Origin: Clostridia bacterium
Lineage (GTDB): Bacteria; Bacillota; Clostridia; Saccharofermentanales; Saccharofermentanaceae
Direction: 5' to 3'
NCBI GenBank assembly: GCA_016281535.1
Contig: JAEEIT010000178.1
Location: 1 to 44,884, forward strand
DNA: 44,884 nt
The translations under genes and the position numbers were made by a program. The stretch's first letter is position 1. Each line of letters begins with the position of its first letter. Positions 18,191-27,643 of the stretch are shown here, in pieces. The notes beneath the pieces were generated by a model, which saw nothing but the letters and a program-made list of their open reading frames with translations, was not told the DNA's origin and ran no database searches.

Positions 18191-20545
18191 ATGGATATCC
18201 TTACTTTACTTCGTGCCAACATGAAAAGAAGAAAAGGCACGTTCCTTGGCATCGTGCTCCTGATGATCCTCGTGTCGATGTTCCTGACGACCATCTTCAG
18301 TGTGAAGAAAAACGTAACAAGAAGTATCGATGATGCGTATGCGGAGGCCAAGGCGGCGAACCTCATGATGAACATCACGAATGAGCGGCTTTCGGATGAA
18401 CTTCTGCAGAAGGTCAAGGACCATCCGCTGGTCGATCACGTGGCGACGATCGATTCCGTCCTGATGAACCGGCATTTCGTAAAGGATAAAGAAGATAATC
18501 AGAGCTGGCTGATCGTGCCACTCAATGAGGTCGTCACCAGGCAGTTCACGGATGACTTTTCCGCTTATCTTGATGAGGTCCGTCCGATCTCTCCGGAGGG
18601 GATCTATCTGGTGCAGGGTATTGCCACGAATGAGGGCTGCAAGGTCGGAGATGACCTGCGCTTCGAGACGAGATCCGGTGAATATACCTATAAGATCGAA
18701 GGTTTCGTCGTCGAGCCGGTGGACGGCAGCGCGATGGTCGGCTGGAAGACTGTGTATGTGGCCCCGGAGACTTTCAGTGAACTCGCTGCGGATGTGGATG
18801 TTTCCCATGAGTCGGATGTCGCAGGACGCGTCACGATCGTCTATGTGTATAAAAAAGCCGATTGCGAGATGAGTGACGGTGAGTTCGCAAGAACGATCAA
18901 CCGTGACACGGGTATCCAGGACTATGCATACGCATCGGCCACGATGGCACAGATGAAGCGCTACACCAATCTGTTCTCGGAAATTATCTGCTCGATCATG
19001 CTCGGATTTGCTATGGTCCTTGCGGGAGTGGTACTGATCATTATGACACACAACATCACCGTGACGATCGAGATGAGCTATGCGGAACTCGGCATCTTAA
19101 AAGCGGAAGGATTTACTAAAGGAAGAATACGGGTGCTCTTTATGCTGCAGTATCTTCTTGCGGAGATCGTGGGCGCAGTGATCGGAACTGTTTTATCGAT
19201 TCCCATGATTTCCCTTTTTGGCGGGATCTTCCAGCCGATTACGGCGATCATTGCTAAGAAGGATGTCGATCTTCGAACAAGCCTTCTTGTGCTTCTGGTG
19301 ATCCTTGTGCTGTCGGTCCTGGTCATTCTTCTTGCGACCAGAAAAGTGGCGAAAGTTTCTCCGGTAAAAGCACTGACCGGCGAGAGCAGGGATGTGTATT
19401 TCGAGAACTTCCTGACGGCTCCGGTTTCCGGAAAGAACCTCTCGATGAGTCTTTCGTACCGTCAGTTTAGTTCGAATAAGCGCCGCTATTTCGTGGCGAT
19501 CCTGATCACGGCGCTTCTCATGTTCTTCATGCTTACCGTCAATCTCATGGCAAGCTGCATGAAGTCCAAGTCCGCACTTGAGGCGATGGGGACGTTCCTT
19601 TGCGAAGTTGAGGTGAGAGCGAAGGATAGATTCTTCACCGAAGAAGAGATGGATAAGATCGAATCGATCGTGAAAGAAGAAACGAAGCTTGAGAATTCGA
19701 TCTTCTTCAGAAACGAGTATCTCACGATCAACGGGAATACGATCTACTGTCAGTTCTACAGGGATCCGGAAACGATCAACCTGGTATCCGGCCGTGCGCC
19801 GGTATATGACAATGAACTCGTGGTCACGGACATCTTAGCGGAGGACATGGGACTTAAGATCGGCGACAAGGTCGAAATCGCCAGAAGAGATTTCAAAGGA
19901 GAGTTTATCATCTCAGGCAAGTTCTGCAGCATGAACGATACCGGTATGACGATGGCCATGTCCGATGCCGGTGCGAAGAAGACAGGTGTTGCCGGATACG
20001 GCTGGTATGGCGCAAGTCTTTCCGATCCGGAGGATGCCGAAAGAGTAGGTAAAGTACTCGAAGAGAAACTCGGCGACGAGTTTAAGATCGTGGCAGATTC
20101 TGATTTTTCCGAAGTCTCGGATATCAAGTCGATCTCGACGGCAGTGGATGCCATGCGCTACACGATCTATGCTTTCTCGGTCATCTTCGTGCTGGTCGTG
20201 GTCTCCATGATCTGCAGCAAGACCTTCAGCCAGGAAAGAAGAGACCTCGGCATCTATAAGGCGATCGGATTTACTTCGAAGAAACTCCGTCTGTTGTTTG
20301 CCATCCGGTTTCTGATCATCGCGGTGATCGGATCGGCGATCGGTTCCGTCCTGAGCATGCTGTTCTCCAACCGGACACTAAGTATGATTCTCCGAAGTGT
20401 CGGTATCAGTAACTTCATCTCGAAGTACCGGACGGACACGATCCTGATCCCTGTACTCCTTCTGCTGGGCTGCTTCTTCCTCTTTGCCTACCTGGCCGCA
20501 AGGAGAGTCAAGAAGGTCGAGATCCGGGAACTGGTCATCGAATAA
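18191..20545 (+). CDS. FtsX-like ABC transporter permease
   Basis: The 784-residue membrane protein has an N-terminal membrane segment (about 17-40), a large outside domain, three further segments around 255-385, a second anchor near 435 and a second outside domain. Three terminal segments end in AYLAARRVKKVEIRELVIE. It therefore has two FtsX units. Characteristic pieces are the VSPVKALTGE segment and its C-terminal equivalent, and LGIYKAIGFTSKKLRLLF. With the adjacent ATPase it should form an exporter or mechanotransmission complex. The preceding two-component system suggests antimicrobial peptide defence, which is inference. GGAGGAAAG precedes the ATG. Confidence 0.9.
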   Translation: MDILTLLRANMKRRKGTFLGIVLLMILVSMFLTTIFSVKKNVTRSIDDAYAEAKAANLMMNITNERLSDELLQKVKDHPLVDHVATIDSVLMNRHFVKDKEDNQSWLIVPLNEVVTRQFTDDFSAYLDEVRPISPEGIYLVQGIATNEGCKVGDDLRFETRSGEYTYKIEGFVVEPVDGSAMVGWKTVYVAPETFSELAADVDVSHESDVAGRVTIVYVYKKADCEMSDGEFARTINRDTGIQDYAYASATMAQMKRYTNLFSEIICSIMLGFAMVLAGVVLIIMTHNITVTIEMSYAELGILKAEGFTKGRIRVLFMLQYLLAEIVGAVIGTVLSIPMISLFGGIFQPITAIIAKKDVDLRTSLLVLLVILVLSVLVILLATRKVAKVSPVKALTGESRDVYFENFLTAPVSGKNLSMSLSYRQFSSNKRRYFVAILITALLMFFMLTVNLMASCMKSKSALEAMGTFLCEVEVRAKDRFFTEEEMDKIESIVKEETKLENSIFFRNEYLTINGNTIYCQFYRDPETINLVSGRAPVYDNELVVTDILAEDMGLKIGDKVEIARRDFKGEFIISGKFCSMNDTGMTMAMSDAGAKKTGVAGYGWYGASLSDPEDAERVGKVLEEKLGDEFKIVADSDFSEVSDIKSISTAVDAMRYTIYAFSVIFVLVVVSMICSKTFSQERRDLGIYKAIGFTSKKLRLLFAIRFLIIAVIGSAIGSVLSMLFSNRTLSMILRSVGISNFISKYRTDTILIPVLLLLGCFFLFAYLAARRVKKVEIRELVIE

Positions 20546-20631
20546 AGGCACGCGGGCGGCGCGGAATAGCGGAGAAGCACCCGCGCCCGGCGTGGCCGCC
20601 CGGCCGGATGTCCGGTCGCAAAAGTCTTCGT
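20546..20631. other. GC-rich structured intergenic segment
   Basis: This segment is clearly more GC-rich than its flanks. It can fold through GCGG/CCGC plus GGGC/GCCC arms (between about 20554 and 20590) and CCGG-rich repeats near 20600-20615. No gene is seen in it. It precedes the promoter of the YesN-type regulator and follows the permease stop. Confidence 0.35.
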
Positions 20632-20660
20632 TTGACGAATACTGCCAAATGCATGATAAT
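20632..20660 (+). promoter_or_regulatory. Sigma-A promoter of the YesN/YesM-type operon
   Basis: TTGACG (20632-20637) and GATAAT (20655-20660) have a 17-bp spacer. The predicted start (near 20667) falls inside the terminator hairpin of the upstream operon, so the new transcript would lack the full hairpin. Confidence 0.7.
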
Positions 20661-20662
20661 GA

Positions 20663-20689
20663 AATCGCCGAGGCTATCGGCGATTTTTT
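20663..20689 (+). terminator. Rho-independent terminator of the ABC exporter operon
   Basis: AATCGCCGA and TCGGCGATT pair perfectly around a GGCTA loop and run into a T-tract. It lies 118 bases after the permease stop and 31 bases before the next gene. Confidence 0.85.
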
Positions 20690-20720
20690 ATTGCTTCGTA
20701 TTATTGGTGGGGAAGAAAGT

Positions 20721-22349
20721 ATGCTGAAGGTTTTTCTGGTAGAAGATGAATATGTGGTCCGGGAGGGCATTAAGAACAATATCGACTGGCATGCCCACGG
20801 ATACGAATTCTGCGGGGAAGCCGGTGACGGAGAAGTCGCCTATTCCATGATCCAGAAAGAAAAACCGGATATCGTCATCACCGATATCAAGATGCCCTTC
20901 ATGGACGGGCTTACCTTAAGCTCCATGATCAAGTCCGAGTTCCCGTGGATGGAGATCATCATCCTTACCGGCTACGAGGATTTCCAGTTCGCGAGGACCG
21001 CCATCAAGATCGGCGTGTCCTGCTATCTCCTGAAGCCCGTAAACGGCGAGAGCCTTCTTAAGGAAGTGGATGCGCTGGCCGAGAAGATCCGCGAGAAAAA
21101 GGCGGAGCGGGAAGCCGCGAAGCGGTACGAAGAGGAGATGCGTGAGCGTACCGAACTCGACAAACGTGACTTCTTTAACTTCCTGGTGAAAGGCGGGAAG
21201 AATGTCCCGGAGATCATATCCGAGTCGAAGAAACTCGCCATTGACCTGACGGCGCTGCGATATAACATCGTCCTTCTGAAGATCTGGTCGGATAAGCACG
21301 ATATCGGTGAATACTCCAACAGTGTCCTGAAGGTCGAAGACGGAGTCAGAAGGATCGCCGATGACGTGGGTGCGATCTTCTTCGACTTTAAAGTAGAGGG
21401 CACGGCGCTCCTCTTTAAGGGCGATGACGACACGGACATTGAACGGCGCATCAATAAGGCGATCGAAAAGATGAAAGTGCTTTTCTCAGAGTATAAGCAT
21501 ATCCGGTATTTCGGCGCCATCGGCCAGACGGTCGAGCGCATCACCGAGATCCACACCTCCTTCGACTGGGCCAGCCGCGCATTCGCGCACCTGTACCTGA
21601 CGTCGGAGAATGCTTTTCTCGTCGGATCGAAGGAAGGGCTTCGGCCGGAGAATAACGTCGACATCCTCTCGGAGATCGACCCCAAACACATCGACAGGCG
21701 CCTCATGAAGCGTTTCCTGCGTGCCGGTGAAGAGTCGGAGATCCCGATCTTCCTCGAGGAGTATCTGAATAATATCGGCGATAACGCCCTTCAGTCGAAG
21801 ATGCTCCGCCAGTACATCGCCATGGACGTGTACTTCTGTGTGGCAGACTTCGCGGAGAATGAACTGGGCCTGACGCGAAAGGATGTGGAGGAGAAATTCT
21901 CGTTCCCGGGTCCGGAGGCGCTGTCGGATGAAGGATCCACCCAGGAGTTCCTGCTGGCGCTTCTGGAGCTTTCGCTTAAGCTTCGGGAGAATCATACTCT
22001 CGGGCGTTACCATGACGTGATGCGGGAAGCCGTCACCTATATCAGCGAACACTACTCGGACGAGGAACTGTCCCTCATGACACTGGCGGCCCACGTGAAT
22101 TTCTCGCCGAATCACTTAAGCGCGATCTTCAAGCAGGAGACGGGGCAGCCTTTCATCAAATATCTGACGGATTACCGTATGAATATGGCGAAAGAACTGC
22201 TGCGCCGCTCTTCGAAGAAGAGTACCGAGATCGGAAGCCTGGTGGGATATAAGGATCCGCACTATTTCTCTTACCTCTTTAAGAAGACGCAGGGTGTGAC
22301 GCCGACGCAGTACAGAAGCATGAAGAGATCTGACGGGGAAGACGCATGA
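20721..22349 (+). CDS. YesN-type response regulator with AraC DNA-binding domain
   Basis: The 542-residue protein has an N-terminal receiver (MLKVFLVEDEYVVREGI, phospho-acceptor Asp55 in IVITDIKMPFMDG, then YLLKPVNGESLL). A long middle region follows. The C-terminal AraC-type double helix-turn-helix includes LAAHVNFSPNHLSAIFKQETG and VGYKDPHYFSYLFKKTQGVTPTQYR. The frame is open upstream to 20484, but that part overlaps the previous gene and the terminator; the ATG at 20721 with GGGGAAG before it is the start. It overlaps its kinase by ATGA. By position it should activate the furanose importer genes and perhaps the GH127 gene. Confidence 0.95.
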   Translation: MLKVFLVEDEYVVREGIKNNIDWHAHGYEFCGEAGDGEVAYSMIQKEKPDIVITDIKMPFMDGLTLSSMIKSEFPWMEIIILTGYEDFQFARTAIKIGVSCYLLKPVNGESLLKEVDALAEKIREKKAEREAAKRYEEEMRERTELDKRDFFNFLVKGGKNVPEIISESKKLAIDLTALRYNIVLLKIWSDKHDIGEYSNSVLKVEDGVRRIADDVGAIFFDFKVEGTALLFKGDDDTDIERRINKAIEKMKVLFSEYKHIRYFGAIGQTVERITEIHTSFDWASRAFAHLYLTSENAFLVGSKEGLRPENNVDILSEIDPKHIDRRLMKRFLRAGEESEIPIFLEEYLNNIGDNALQSKMLRQYIAMDVYFCVADFAENELGLTRKDVEEKFSFPGPEALSDEGSTQEFLLALLELSLKLRENHTLGRYHDVMREAVTYISEHYSDEELSLMTLAAHVNFSPNHLSAIFKQETGQPFIKYLTDYRMNMAKELLRRSSKKSTEIGSLVGYKDPHYFSYLFKKTQGVTPTQYRSMKRSDGEDA

Positions 22350-23725
22350 CGAGAAAAGAGGAGACGAAGAAGAATCGGTCCCGGCTGGCGACGCAGATCC
22401 GTATATCGTATATCGTGCTTCTGCTGCCGAGCCTTCTGTTCATCGCGTATGCCTTCTATAACATGTGGTATACCAATGAAAGAAACAACGAGATGACCAG
22501 TTCCGTCGTCGCGGCCAGTGAATTCAGCCTGGAGTTTAAAGAGGACTTCGACTATGAGACCTATCTTCTCATCGTCGGTAATGTGTCGCCGGAGGATACG
22601 GCGCTGCAGGATGACCTGAAGAAGGCGCGGGCCGTTGTCACGCGTCTTAGGGACTACACCAATACCGAAGACAATCTGAGAAGACTTCAGTATGCGGAGA
22701 AGTATCTTAACAACCTCGAGACCTATGTCAGACAGATCACGGATAATCTCGGATATGAGAATAAGTATGAAGATAACATGCTCATCTGGGAGAACGACGT
22801 ACAGATCGTGACCTCGCTTCTTTCGGAAACGATCAACGAATATATCTACTACGAGAACCGGCAGATCCAGATCACGCAGGCACAGAATAATGCGCTCTTC
22901 ATGAACATCGTCGAGATCTCGGCGGGGCTTCTTGCTTTCGGTCTTCTGACCATGATCGTCGTGTCGTATTTCGGCCCGAAGTGGATCACCAAGCCGATCG
23001 AGGAACAGGTCAAGGAGGAGCAGAAGCTCCTTCGGAAAGCCGAGTTCGATCTTCTGCAGTCGCAGATCAATCCGCACTTCCTGTATAACACCCTCGATGC
23101 CATCGTCTGGTCGGCCGAGGCGGGAAACCAGAAGCAGGTCGTCAGCATGGTCGGTAACCTCTCTGACTTCTTCCGCCTTTCCTTAAATAAAGGAAAAGAA
23201 ACGGTACTGGTCAGAGAGGAACTTCAGCATGTGCGGTCATACCTTGAGATCCAGCATATCCGGTATCAGGATATCCTCACCTATGAGATCGATATCCCTG
23301 AGGAGATGAATGAATACCGTATCCCGAAGCTTACCGTCCAGCCGGTCGTGGAGAATGCCCTCTACCACGGAATCAAGAATAAGCGGGGAGGCGGAACGAT
23401 CCGGGTCACCGGAAGGGAGAAGAACGAGTACTATTCGATCTTCGTTGAGGATACCGGTAAGGGCATGACCGAGGAGAGACTTCTCGAAGTACGTAAGGCG
23501 ATCCGGGAAGGGATCGCGTCCCGGCCGGCCGGAGGTCCAGATGTTCAGAACAGCGCGGGAGATTTCACGACAGGCACGTCCGGGAACACGGCCGTGTATG
23601 GCCTTTATAATGTAAATGAACGTATCCGCCTGACCTACGGCGAAGAATACGGGATCCACATCGAGAGTACACTTGATAAAGGAACACGTGTGGAGATCCG
23701 TCTTCCGAAAAATGTAAAATCTTAA
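22346..23725 (+). CDS. YesM-type sensor histidine kinase
   Basis: The 459-residue kinase has membrane segments at about 20-40 and 187-208 enclosing an outside sensor domain of about 145 residues. The phospho-acceptor is His244 in LLQSQINPHFLYNTLDAIVW, the hallmark of the His_kinase (YesM/LytS-like) family. The ATPase domain follows with VENALYHGIKNK, VEDTGKGMTEERL and YGLYNVNERIRL. A roughly 25-residue insertion rich in Gly/Ala/Thr precedes that last motif. Such kinases sense extracellular sugars or oligosaccharides, sometimes through a binding protein. The importer operon directly downstream makes this the likely role. Confidence 0.94.
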   Translation: MTRKEETKKNRSRLATQIRISYIVLLLPSLLFIAYAFYNMWYTNERNNEMTSSVVAASEFSLEFKEDFDYETYLLIVGNVSPEDTALQDDLKKARAVVTRLRDYTNTEDNLRRLQYAEKYLNNLETYVRQITDNLGYENKYEDNMLIWENDVQIVTSLLSETINEYIYYENRQIQITQAQNNALFMNIVEISAGLLAFGLLTMIVVSYFGPKWITKPIEEQVKEEQKLLRKAEFDLLQSQINPHFLYNTLDAIVWSAEAGNQKQVVSMVGNLSDFFRLSLNKGKETVLVREELQHVRSYLEIQHIRYQDILTYEIDIPEEMNEYRIPKLTVQPVVENALYHGIKNKRGGGTIRVTGREKNEYYSIFVEDTGKGMTEERLLEVRKAIREGIASRPAGGPDVQNSAGDFTTGTSGNTAVYGLYNVNERIRLTYGEEYGIHIESTLDKGTRVEIRLPKNVKS

Positions 23726-23748
23726 CCGAATTCGTAAAAAATCCAACC

Positions 23749-23792
23749 AAAGGAAACGAGGGATAAAAAATCCAACTTCGTTTCCTTTTTTT
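23749..23792 (+). terminator. Rho-independent terminator after the YesM-type kinase
   Basis: AAAGGAAACGA pairs with TCGTTTCCTTT and is followed by a T-run. The loop carries an inner GGAT/ATCC stem. It separates the regulator operon from the importer operon. Confidence 0.85.
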
Positions 23793-23837
23793 CTGCATGG
23801 TCTTTTCGGGACGGAAAACTAAAATGAAGGCAGATGA

Positions 23838-23852
23838 CGGGGGAAGACCCCG
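23838..23852 (+). other. Leader hairpin before the first binding protein
   Basis: CGGGG-GAAGA-CCCCG forms a small stable hairpin about 28 bases before the start codon. It could protect the 5' end of a highly expressed mRNA. A TAAAAT hexamer at 23820-23825 is a possible -10 element, without a convincing -35. Confidence 0.35.
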
Positions 23853-23879
23853 AAAAGAGATTCTATATGGAGGTAGAAA

Positions 23880-24941
23880 ATGAAAAAAGTAGTAGCAATT
23901 CTTATGGCTTCACTTATGGCTTTCGGTCTCGTAGCATGTTCCAAGTCCGACAGCACGACAACAACAACGGCAGCAGCCGGTGGAAACGACGCAACAACGA
24001 CGACAGCAGCAGAGAACAAGGACACCGAAGGAACGACAGCAGGCGGTGGTGAGAGCTCCGGTCTGATCAAAGTCGGTATCATCAACAATGACCCGAACGA
24101 GTCCGGTTACCGTACAGCGAATGACGCAGACCTGCAGGCCATGTTCACCAAGGAGAACGGATATGATGCTTCCTTCTCTTACAGCCTGAAGAACGACGAG
24201 CAGATCCAGTTCGCGAAGACATTCATCCAGAACGAAGTCGATTATCTTCTCCTTTCCGCTGCTGACGTAGCAGGTTGGGATTCCGTTCTGAAGGATGCGC
24301 AGGAAGCCGGCGTAAAGGTTATCCTCTTCGACAGAACCATCAACGCTGACCCGAGTCTTTATGAAGCATCGATCGTATCCGACATGGCGAAGGAAGGCCA
24401 GACAGCAGTAGATTGGCTCGCATCCCAGAATCTTCCTGAGTACAACATCATCCACATCCAGGGCATGATGGGTTCCGCTGCTCAGCAGGGCAGATCCGGC
24501 GCTCTCGACACCAAGGTAGCAGCAGAAGCAAGCTGGAACATCGTCACCCAGCAGACAGCAGAGTGGAACGCAGAGAAGGCACAGCAGATCGTACAGTCGG
24601 TAATCGACAGTGGTGCGAAGTTTAACGTAATCTACGCAGAGAACGACGACATGGCGAAGGGCGCGGTAGCGGCTCTTGACGCAGCAGGTATCTCTCACGG
24701 CGTAGGTAAGGACGTCATCGTAATGGGCTTCGACTGCAACAAGTGGGCGCTCGAAGAACTCCTGAAGCAGAACTGGAACTACGACGGACAGTGCAATCCG
24801 TTCCAGGCCAGCTACATCGATGCCATCATCAAGGACCTTGAAGCAGGTAAGGCTCCTGCAGAGAAGACCATCATCATGGAAGAGAAGGGCTTCGACGCGG
24901 CAACGATCAAGCAGGAAGACGTAGACAAGTACGGTATCTAA
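23880..24941 (+). CDS. Sugar ABC transporter substrate-binding lipoprotein (YtfQ-like)
   Basis: The 353-residue protein has a lipoprotein signal ending MAFGLVAC with Cys20. A Thr/Ala-rich linker follows to about residue 57. The type I periplasmic-binding fold has VGIINNDPNESGYRTAND, LLLSAADVAGWDSVLKDAQE, VILFDRTIN and IIHIQGMMGSAAQQGR. It belongs to the ribose/galactofuranose (YtfQ) binding family. GGAGG precedes the ATG. Its codon use is strongly biased compared with the transport genes that follow, and a terminator-like hairpin separates it from them, in keeping with high production of the binding protein. The exact sugar is not provable from sequence. Confidence 0.92.
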   Translation: MKKVVAILMASLMAFGLVACSKSDSTTTTTAAAGGNDATTTTAAENKDTEGTTAGGGESSGLIKVGIINNDPNESGYRTANDADLQAMFTKENGYDASFSYSLKNDEQIQFAKTFIQNEVDYLLLSAADVAGWDSVLKDAQEAGVKVILFDRTINADPSLYEASIVSDMAKEGQTAVDWLASQNLPEYNIIHIQGMMGSAAQQGRSGALDTKVAAEASWNIVTQQTAEWNAEKAQQIVQSVIDSGAKFNVIYAENDDMAKGAVAALDAAGISHGVGKDVIVMGFDCNKWALEELLKQNWNYDGQCNPFQASYIDAIIKDLEAGKAPAEKTIIMEEKGFDAATIKQEDVDKYGI

Positions 24942-24964
24942 TTACATTACCATTTACCCCATGG

Positions 24965-25011
24965 ACGTGGTGCGGACGGATCCGTAAAAGGTGAAACCGC
25001 ACCGCGTTTTT
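24965..25011 (+). terminator. Partial terminator (attenuator) after the binding-protein gene
   Basis: ACGTGGTGCGG and CCGCACCGCGT pair with one G-U and run into TTTTT. The loop contains a palindromic ACGGATCCGT. It lies inside the importer operon and probably ends most transcripts after the binding protein. Confidence 0.78.
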
Positions 25012-25051
25012 AAATAAAGGGGATCCCGAAAGTAAAAAAGAGGTAAAACCC

Positions 25052-26557
25052 GTGGAAAACAATAGAATGCTTGAGATGCGGGGCATCAACAAAACTTTTC
25101 CGGGCGTAAAGGCCCTTCAGAATGTGGACTTCTCTCTGAATAAAGGTGAGATCCACGCCTTGATGGGAGAGAACGGAGCAGGAAAATCGACACTGATCAA
25201 AGTCCTCACCGGCGTGTATTCGAAAGACGCCGGAACGATCAGCCTCGATGGACAGACTGTTTCGATCCATTCGCCTGCAGATGCGCAGAGACTCGGTATC
25301 AGCACCGTGTATCAGGAGATCACGCTGTGTCCGAACCTGACGGTCGCCGAGAATATGTATATCGGCCGCGGTAAGGATGTGCTGACGAACTGGCGGAAAA
25401 TGAATGCTGATGCGAACAAGCTCTTGAAGAAGCTCGACATTCCGGCAAAGGCGACACAACAGCTGGCCAACTGCTCGATCGCGGTTCAGCAAATGATTGC
25501 TATTGCGAGAGCCGTGGATATGGAATGTAAGGTCTTGATCCTGGATGAGCCGACCTCCTCGCTCGATGAACAGGAAGTAGAGAAGCTCTTCGGACTGATG
25601 CGTGATCTTAAGGCATTGGGTGTCGGAATCATTTTCGTGACCCACTTCCTCGATCAGGTATATGAGGTCTGCGATAAGATCACTGTTCTCCGTGACGGCC
25701 AGCTCGTCGGAGAATTCGAGATCAAGGATCTGCCACGTGTGCAGCTCGTGGCCAAGATGCTCGGTAAGGAAATGGACGATCTTTCGGATATCAAGGGAGA
25801 AAGAGAATCGTATCACAGCGCAGACGCGGATGCGAAGATCTTTGAAGCCGAACAGCTCGTCAGTGACGCCGGGATCAAACCTTTCGATTTCTATATCAAA
25901 AAGGGCGAAGTAAACGGGTTTACAGGTCTTCTCGGTTCCGGCCGGAGTGAGTGCGTACGCGCGATCTTCGGTGCGGACCGGGTTCTCGGGGGACATGTGA
26001 AAGTCAACGGTGAACCGGTCAAGATCAAGGGACCGCGTGATGCCATGAAGAGAGGCATCGCGTACCTGCCGGAGGACCGTAAGGTCGATGGCATCATCGG
26101 CGATCTGTCGGTGCGGGATAACATCATCCTGGCGCTGCAGGTCATGAAGGGCTTCTTCAAGCCTTTCTCGAAATCCCAGGCAAATGCTTTTGCCGAGGAA
26201 TATATTAAGAAACTAAGCATCAAGACGGCTTCGGCCGATACGCCTATCAAATCACTTTCCGGCGGGAACCAGCAGAAGGTGATCCTGGCCAGATGGCTCC
26301 TGATGCATCCGGAATATCTGATCCTCGATGAGCCGACACGCGGTATCGATGTCGGTACGAAGGTGGATATCCAGAAACTCGTGCTGGAACTGGCCTCTGA
26401 GGGCATGAGTGTTACCTTTATCTCTTCGGAAACCGACGAGATGCTCCGCACATGTTCGCGTCTGATCGTGATGCGGGACCGTAAAGTCGTCGGAGAACTG
26501 TCTGGCGATGATCTCACGCAGAGTAAGATCATGAGCACGATCGCAGGAGGGGAGTAA
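25052..26557 (+). CDS. Sugar ABC transporter ATP-binding protein, two-domain (YtfR-like)
   Basis: The 501-residue protein has two ATPase halves typical of ribose/galactofuranose importers. The first half has Walker A GENGAGKST, a non-standard signature region (NCSIAVQQMIAIARAVD) and Walker B LILDEPTSSLDEQE. The second half has a degenerate Walker A (LLGSGRSE), signature LSGGNQQKVILARWL and LILDEPTRGIDVGTK. The start is GTG, supported by AAGAGGT at 7-8 bases; the next ATG would have a spacing of over 20. It energises the two permeases that follow. The stop is three bases before the next ATG. Confidence 0.95.
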   Translation: MENNRMLEMRGINKTFPGVKALQNVDFSLNKGEIHALMGENGAGKSTLIKVLTGVYSKDAGTISLDGQTVSIHSPADAQRLGISTVYQEITLCPNLTVAENMYIGRGKDVLTNWRKMNADANKLLKKLDIPAKATQQLANCSIAVQQMIAIARAVDMECKVLILDEPTSSLDEQEVEKLFGLMRDLKALGVGIIFVTHFLDQVYEVCDKITVLRDGQLVGEFEIKDLPRVQLVAKMLGKEMDDLSDIKGERESYHSADADAKIFEAEQLVSDAGIKPFDFYIKKGEVNGFTGLLGSGRSECVRAIFGADRVLGGHVKVNGEPVKIKGPRDAMKRGIAYLPEDRKVDGIIGDLSVRDNIILALQVMKGFFKPFSKSQANAFAEEYIKKLSIKTASADTPIKSLSGGNQQKVILARWLLMHPEYLILDEPTRGIDVGTKVDIQKLVLELASEGMSVTFISSETDEMLRTCSRLIVMRDRKVVGELSGDDLTQSKIMSTIAGGE

Positions 26558-26560
26558 AGG

Positions 26561-27643
26561 ATGAATAAGTCATTATTTAAGAAAATAACCGGCAACCAGA
26601 TGTTCATCCCGCTTGTGGCGCTGTTGCTTCTGGCGGTGATCAATCTGATCGTCGACCCTGGATTCTTTAAAGTTTCCATGAATACGAATAACGCTGGAAA
26701 TCCGGTCCTTTCAGGTTACCTGATCACGATTCTGGACTACGGATCGGAATTGGCGATCCTGGCGATGGGAATGACGCTCGTAACGGCAGCGTCCGGCGGC
26801 CAGGACATCTCGGTCGGTGCAACGATCGCCATCGCGGGCTCGGCTATGCTGCGCGTCCTCTGCGGCACGAATCCGAGACCGGAGGCGATCCAGGCACCGA
26901 TCATAGTCGCCTTCCTGGTGGCCTGTCTGGTAGGTATGCTGTGTGGTGCTTTTAACGGGGCATTGGTATCGATCTTTAAAATCCAGCCCATGATCGCCAC
27001 CCTCGTACTCTTTACGGCAGGACGTTCCATCGCGGCATGGATCAACGTGAATAAACTCCCGATCGTACCGGATCCGAAGTTCGCCTATTTCGGCGGATTC
27101 ATCCCCGGTATCCCGGTACCGACCACGGTCTTCATCGTTCTCGTCTGTATCATCGTGGTGGCGCTTGTACTGAAGTTTACAAACCTCGGGCTGTATACCC
27201 AGGCGGTAGGTATCAACGAGAAGTCCGCAAGACTTAACGGTATTAATCCGACCTTCATCAAGTTCCTCTCCTTCGTGATCCTGGGACTTTGTGTGGCGGT
27301 GGCCGCGCTCATCAAGGTCAGCCGTCTATCTACCATCAACTATTCCGTTATCGCCAAGGACATCGAGATGGATGCTATCCTGGCGGTGGCGCTGGGCGGG
27401 AATGCTCTGTCAGGCGGTAAGTTCAATATGTGGGCCTCGGTCCTCGGTGCCTACGTGATCCAGTTCCTGACGACGACACTTTATAAATTCAATGTCCAGT
27501 CGGATGCGCTCGCTGCGTATAAGGCGGTCGTGGTTATCCTTCTGGTGTTCTTCTCGGCACCGAAGGTAAGAGAATACTTAAGTGCTTTTGCCAGGAGATT
27601 CTCTTCTAAATCGAAACAGAGAGAGAGCAAGGGGGAGGCCTAA
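26561..27643 (+). CDS. Sugar ABC transporter permease 1 (YtfT-like)
   Basis: The 360-residue protein has about ten hydrophobic segments and belongs to the RbsC/BPD_transp_2 family. Landmarks are ILAMGMTLVTAASGGQDISVG, IQPMIATLVLFTAGRSIAAW and AVALGGNALSGGKFNMW. The two-permease arrangement with the next gene matches the E. coli ytfQRT-yjfF galactofuranose system. A basic tail (SSKSKQRESKGEA) ends the protein. The next gene's ATG follows its stop without a gap. Confidence 0.94.
   Translation: MNKSLFKKITGNQMFIPLVALLLLAVINLIVDPGFFKVSMNTNNAGNPVLSGYLITILDYGSELAILAMGMTLVTAASGGQDISVGATIAIAGSAMLRVLCGTNPRPEAIQAPIIVAFLVACLVGMLCGAFNGALVSIFKIQPMIATLVLFTAGRSIAAWINVNKLPIVPDPKFAYFGGFIPGIPVPTTVFIVLVCIIVVALVLKFTNLGLYTQAVGINEKSARLNGINPTFIKFLSFVILGLCVAVAALIKVSRLSTINYSVIAKDIEMDAILAVALGGNALSGGKFNMWASVLGAYVIQFLTTTLYKFNVQSDALAAYKAVVVILLVFFSAPKVREYLSAFARRFSSKSKQRESKGEA

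Noticed and set aside
15390-20545. Classical BceRS-BceAB bacitracin module
   Set aside because: The kinase has a 50-residue outside loop and the permease has two FtsX units with two outside domains, unlike BceS and BceB. Only a general antimicrobial-response role can be suggested.
20484-20720. N-terminal extension of the YesN-type regulator
   Set aside because: It would overlap the permease gene and read through a terminator and a promoter; the receiver domain begins exactly at the ATG at 20721.
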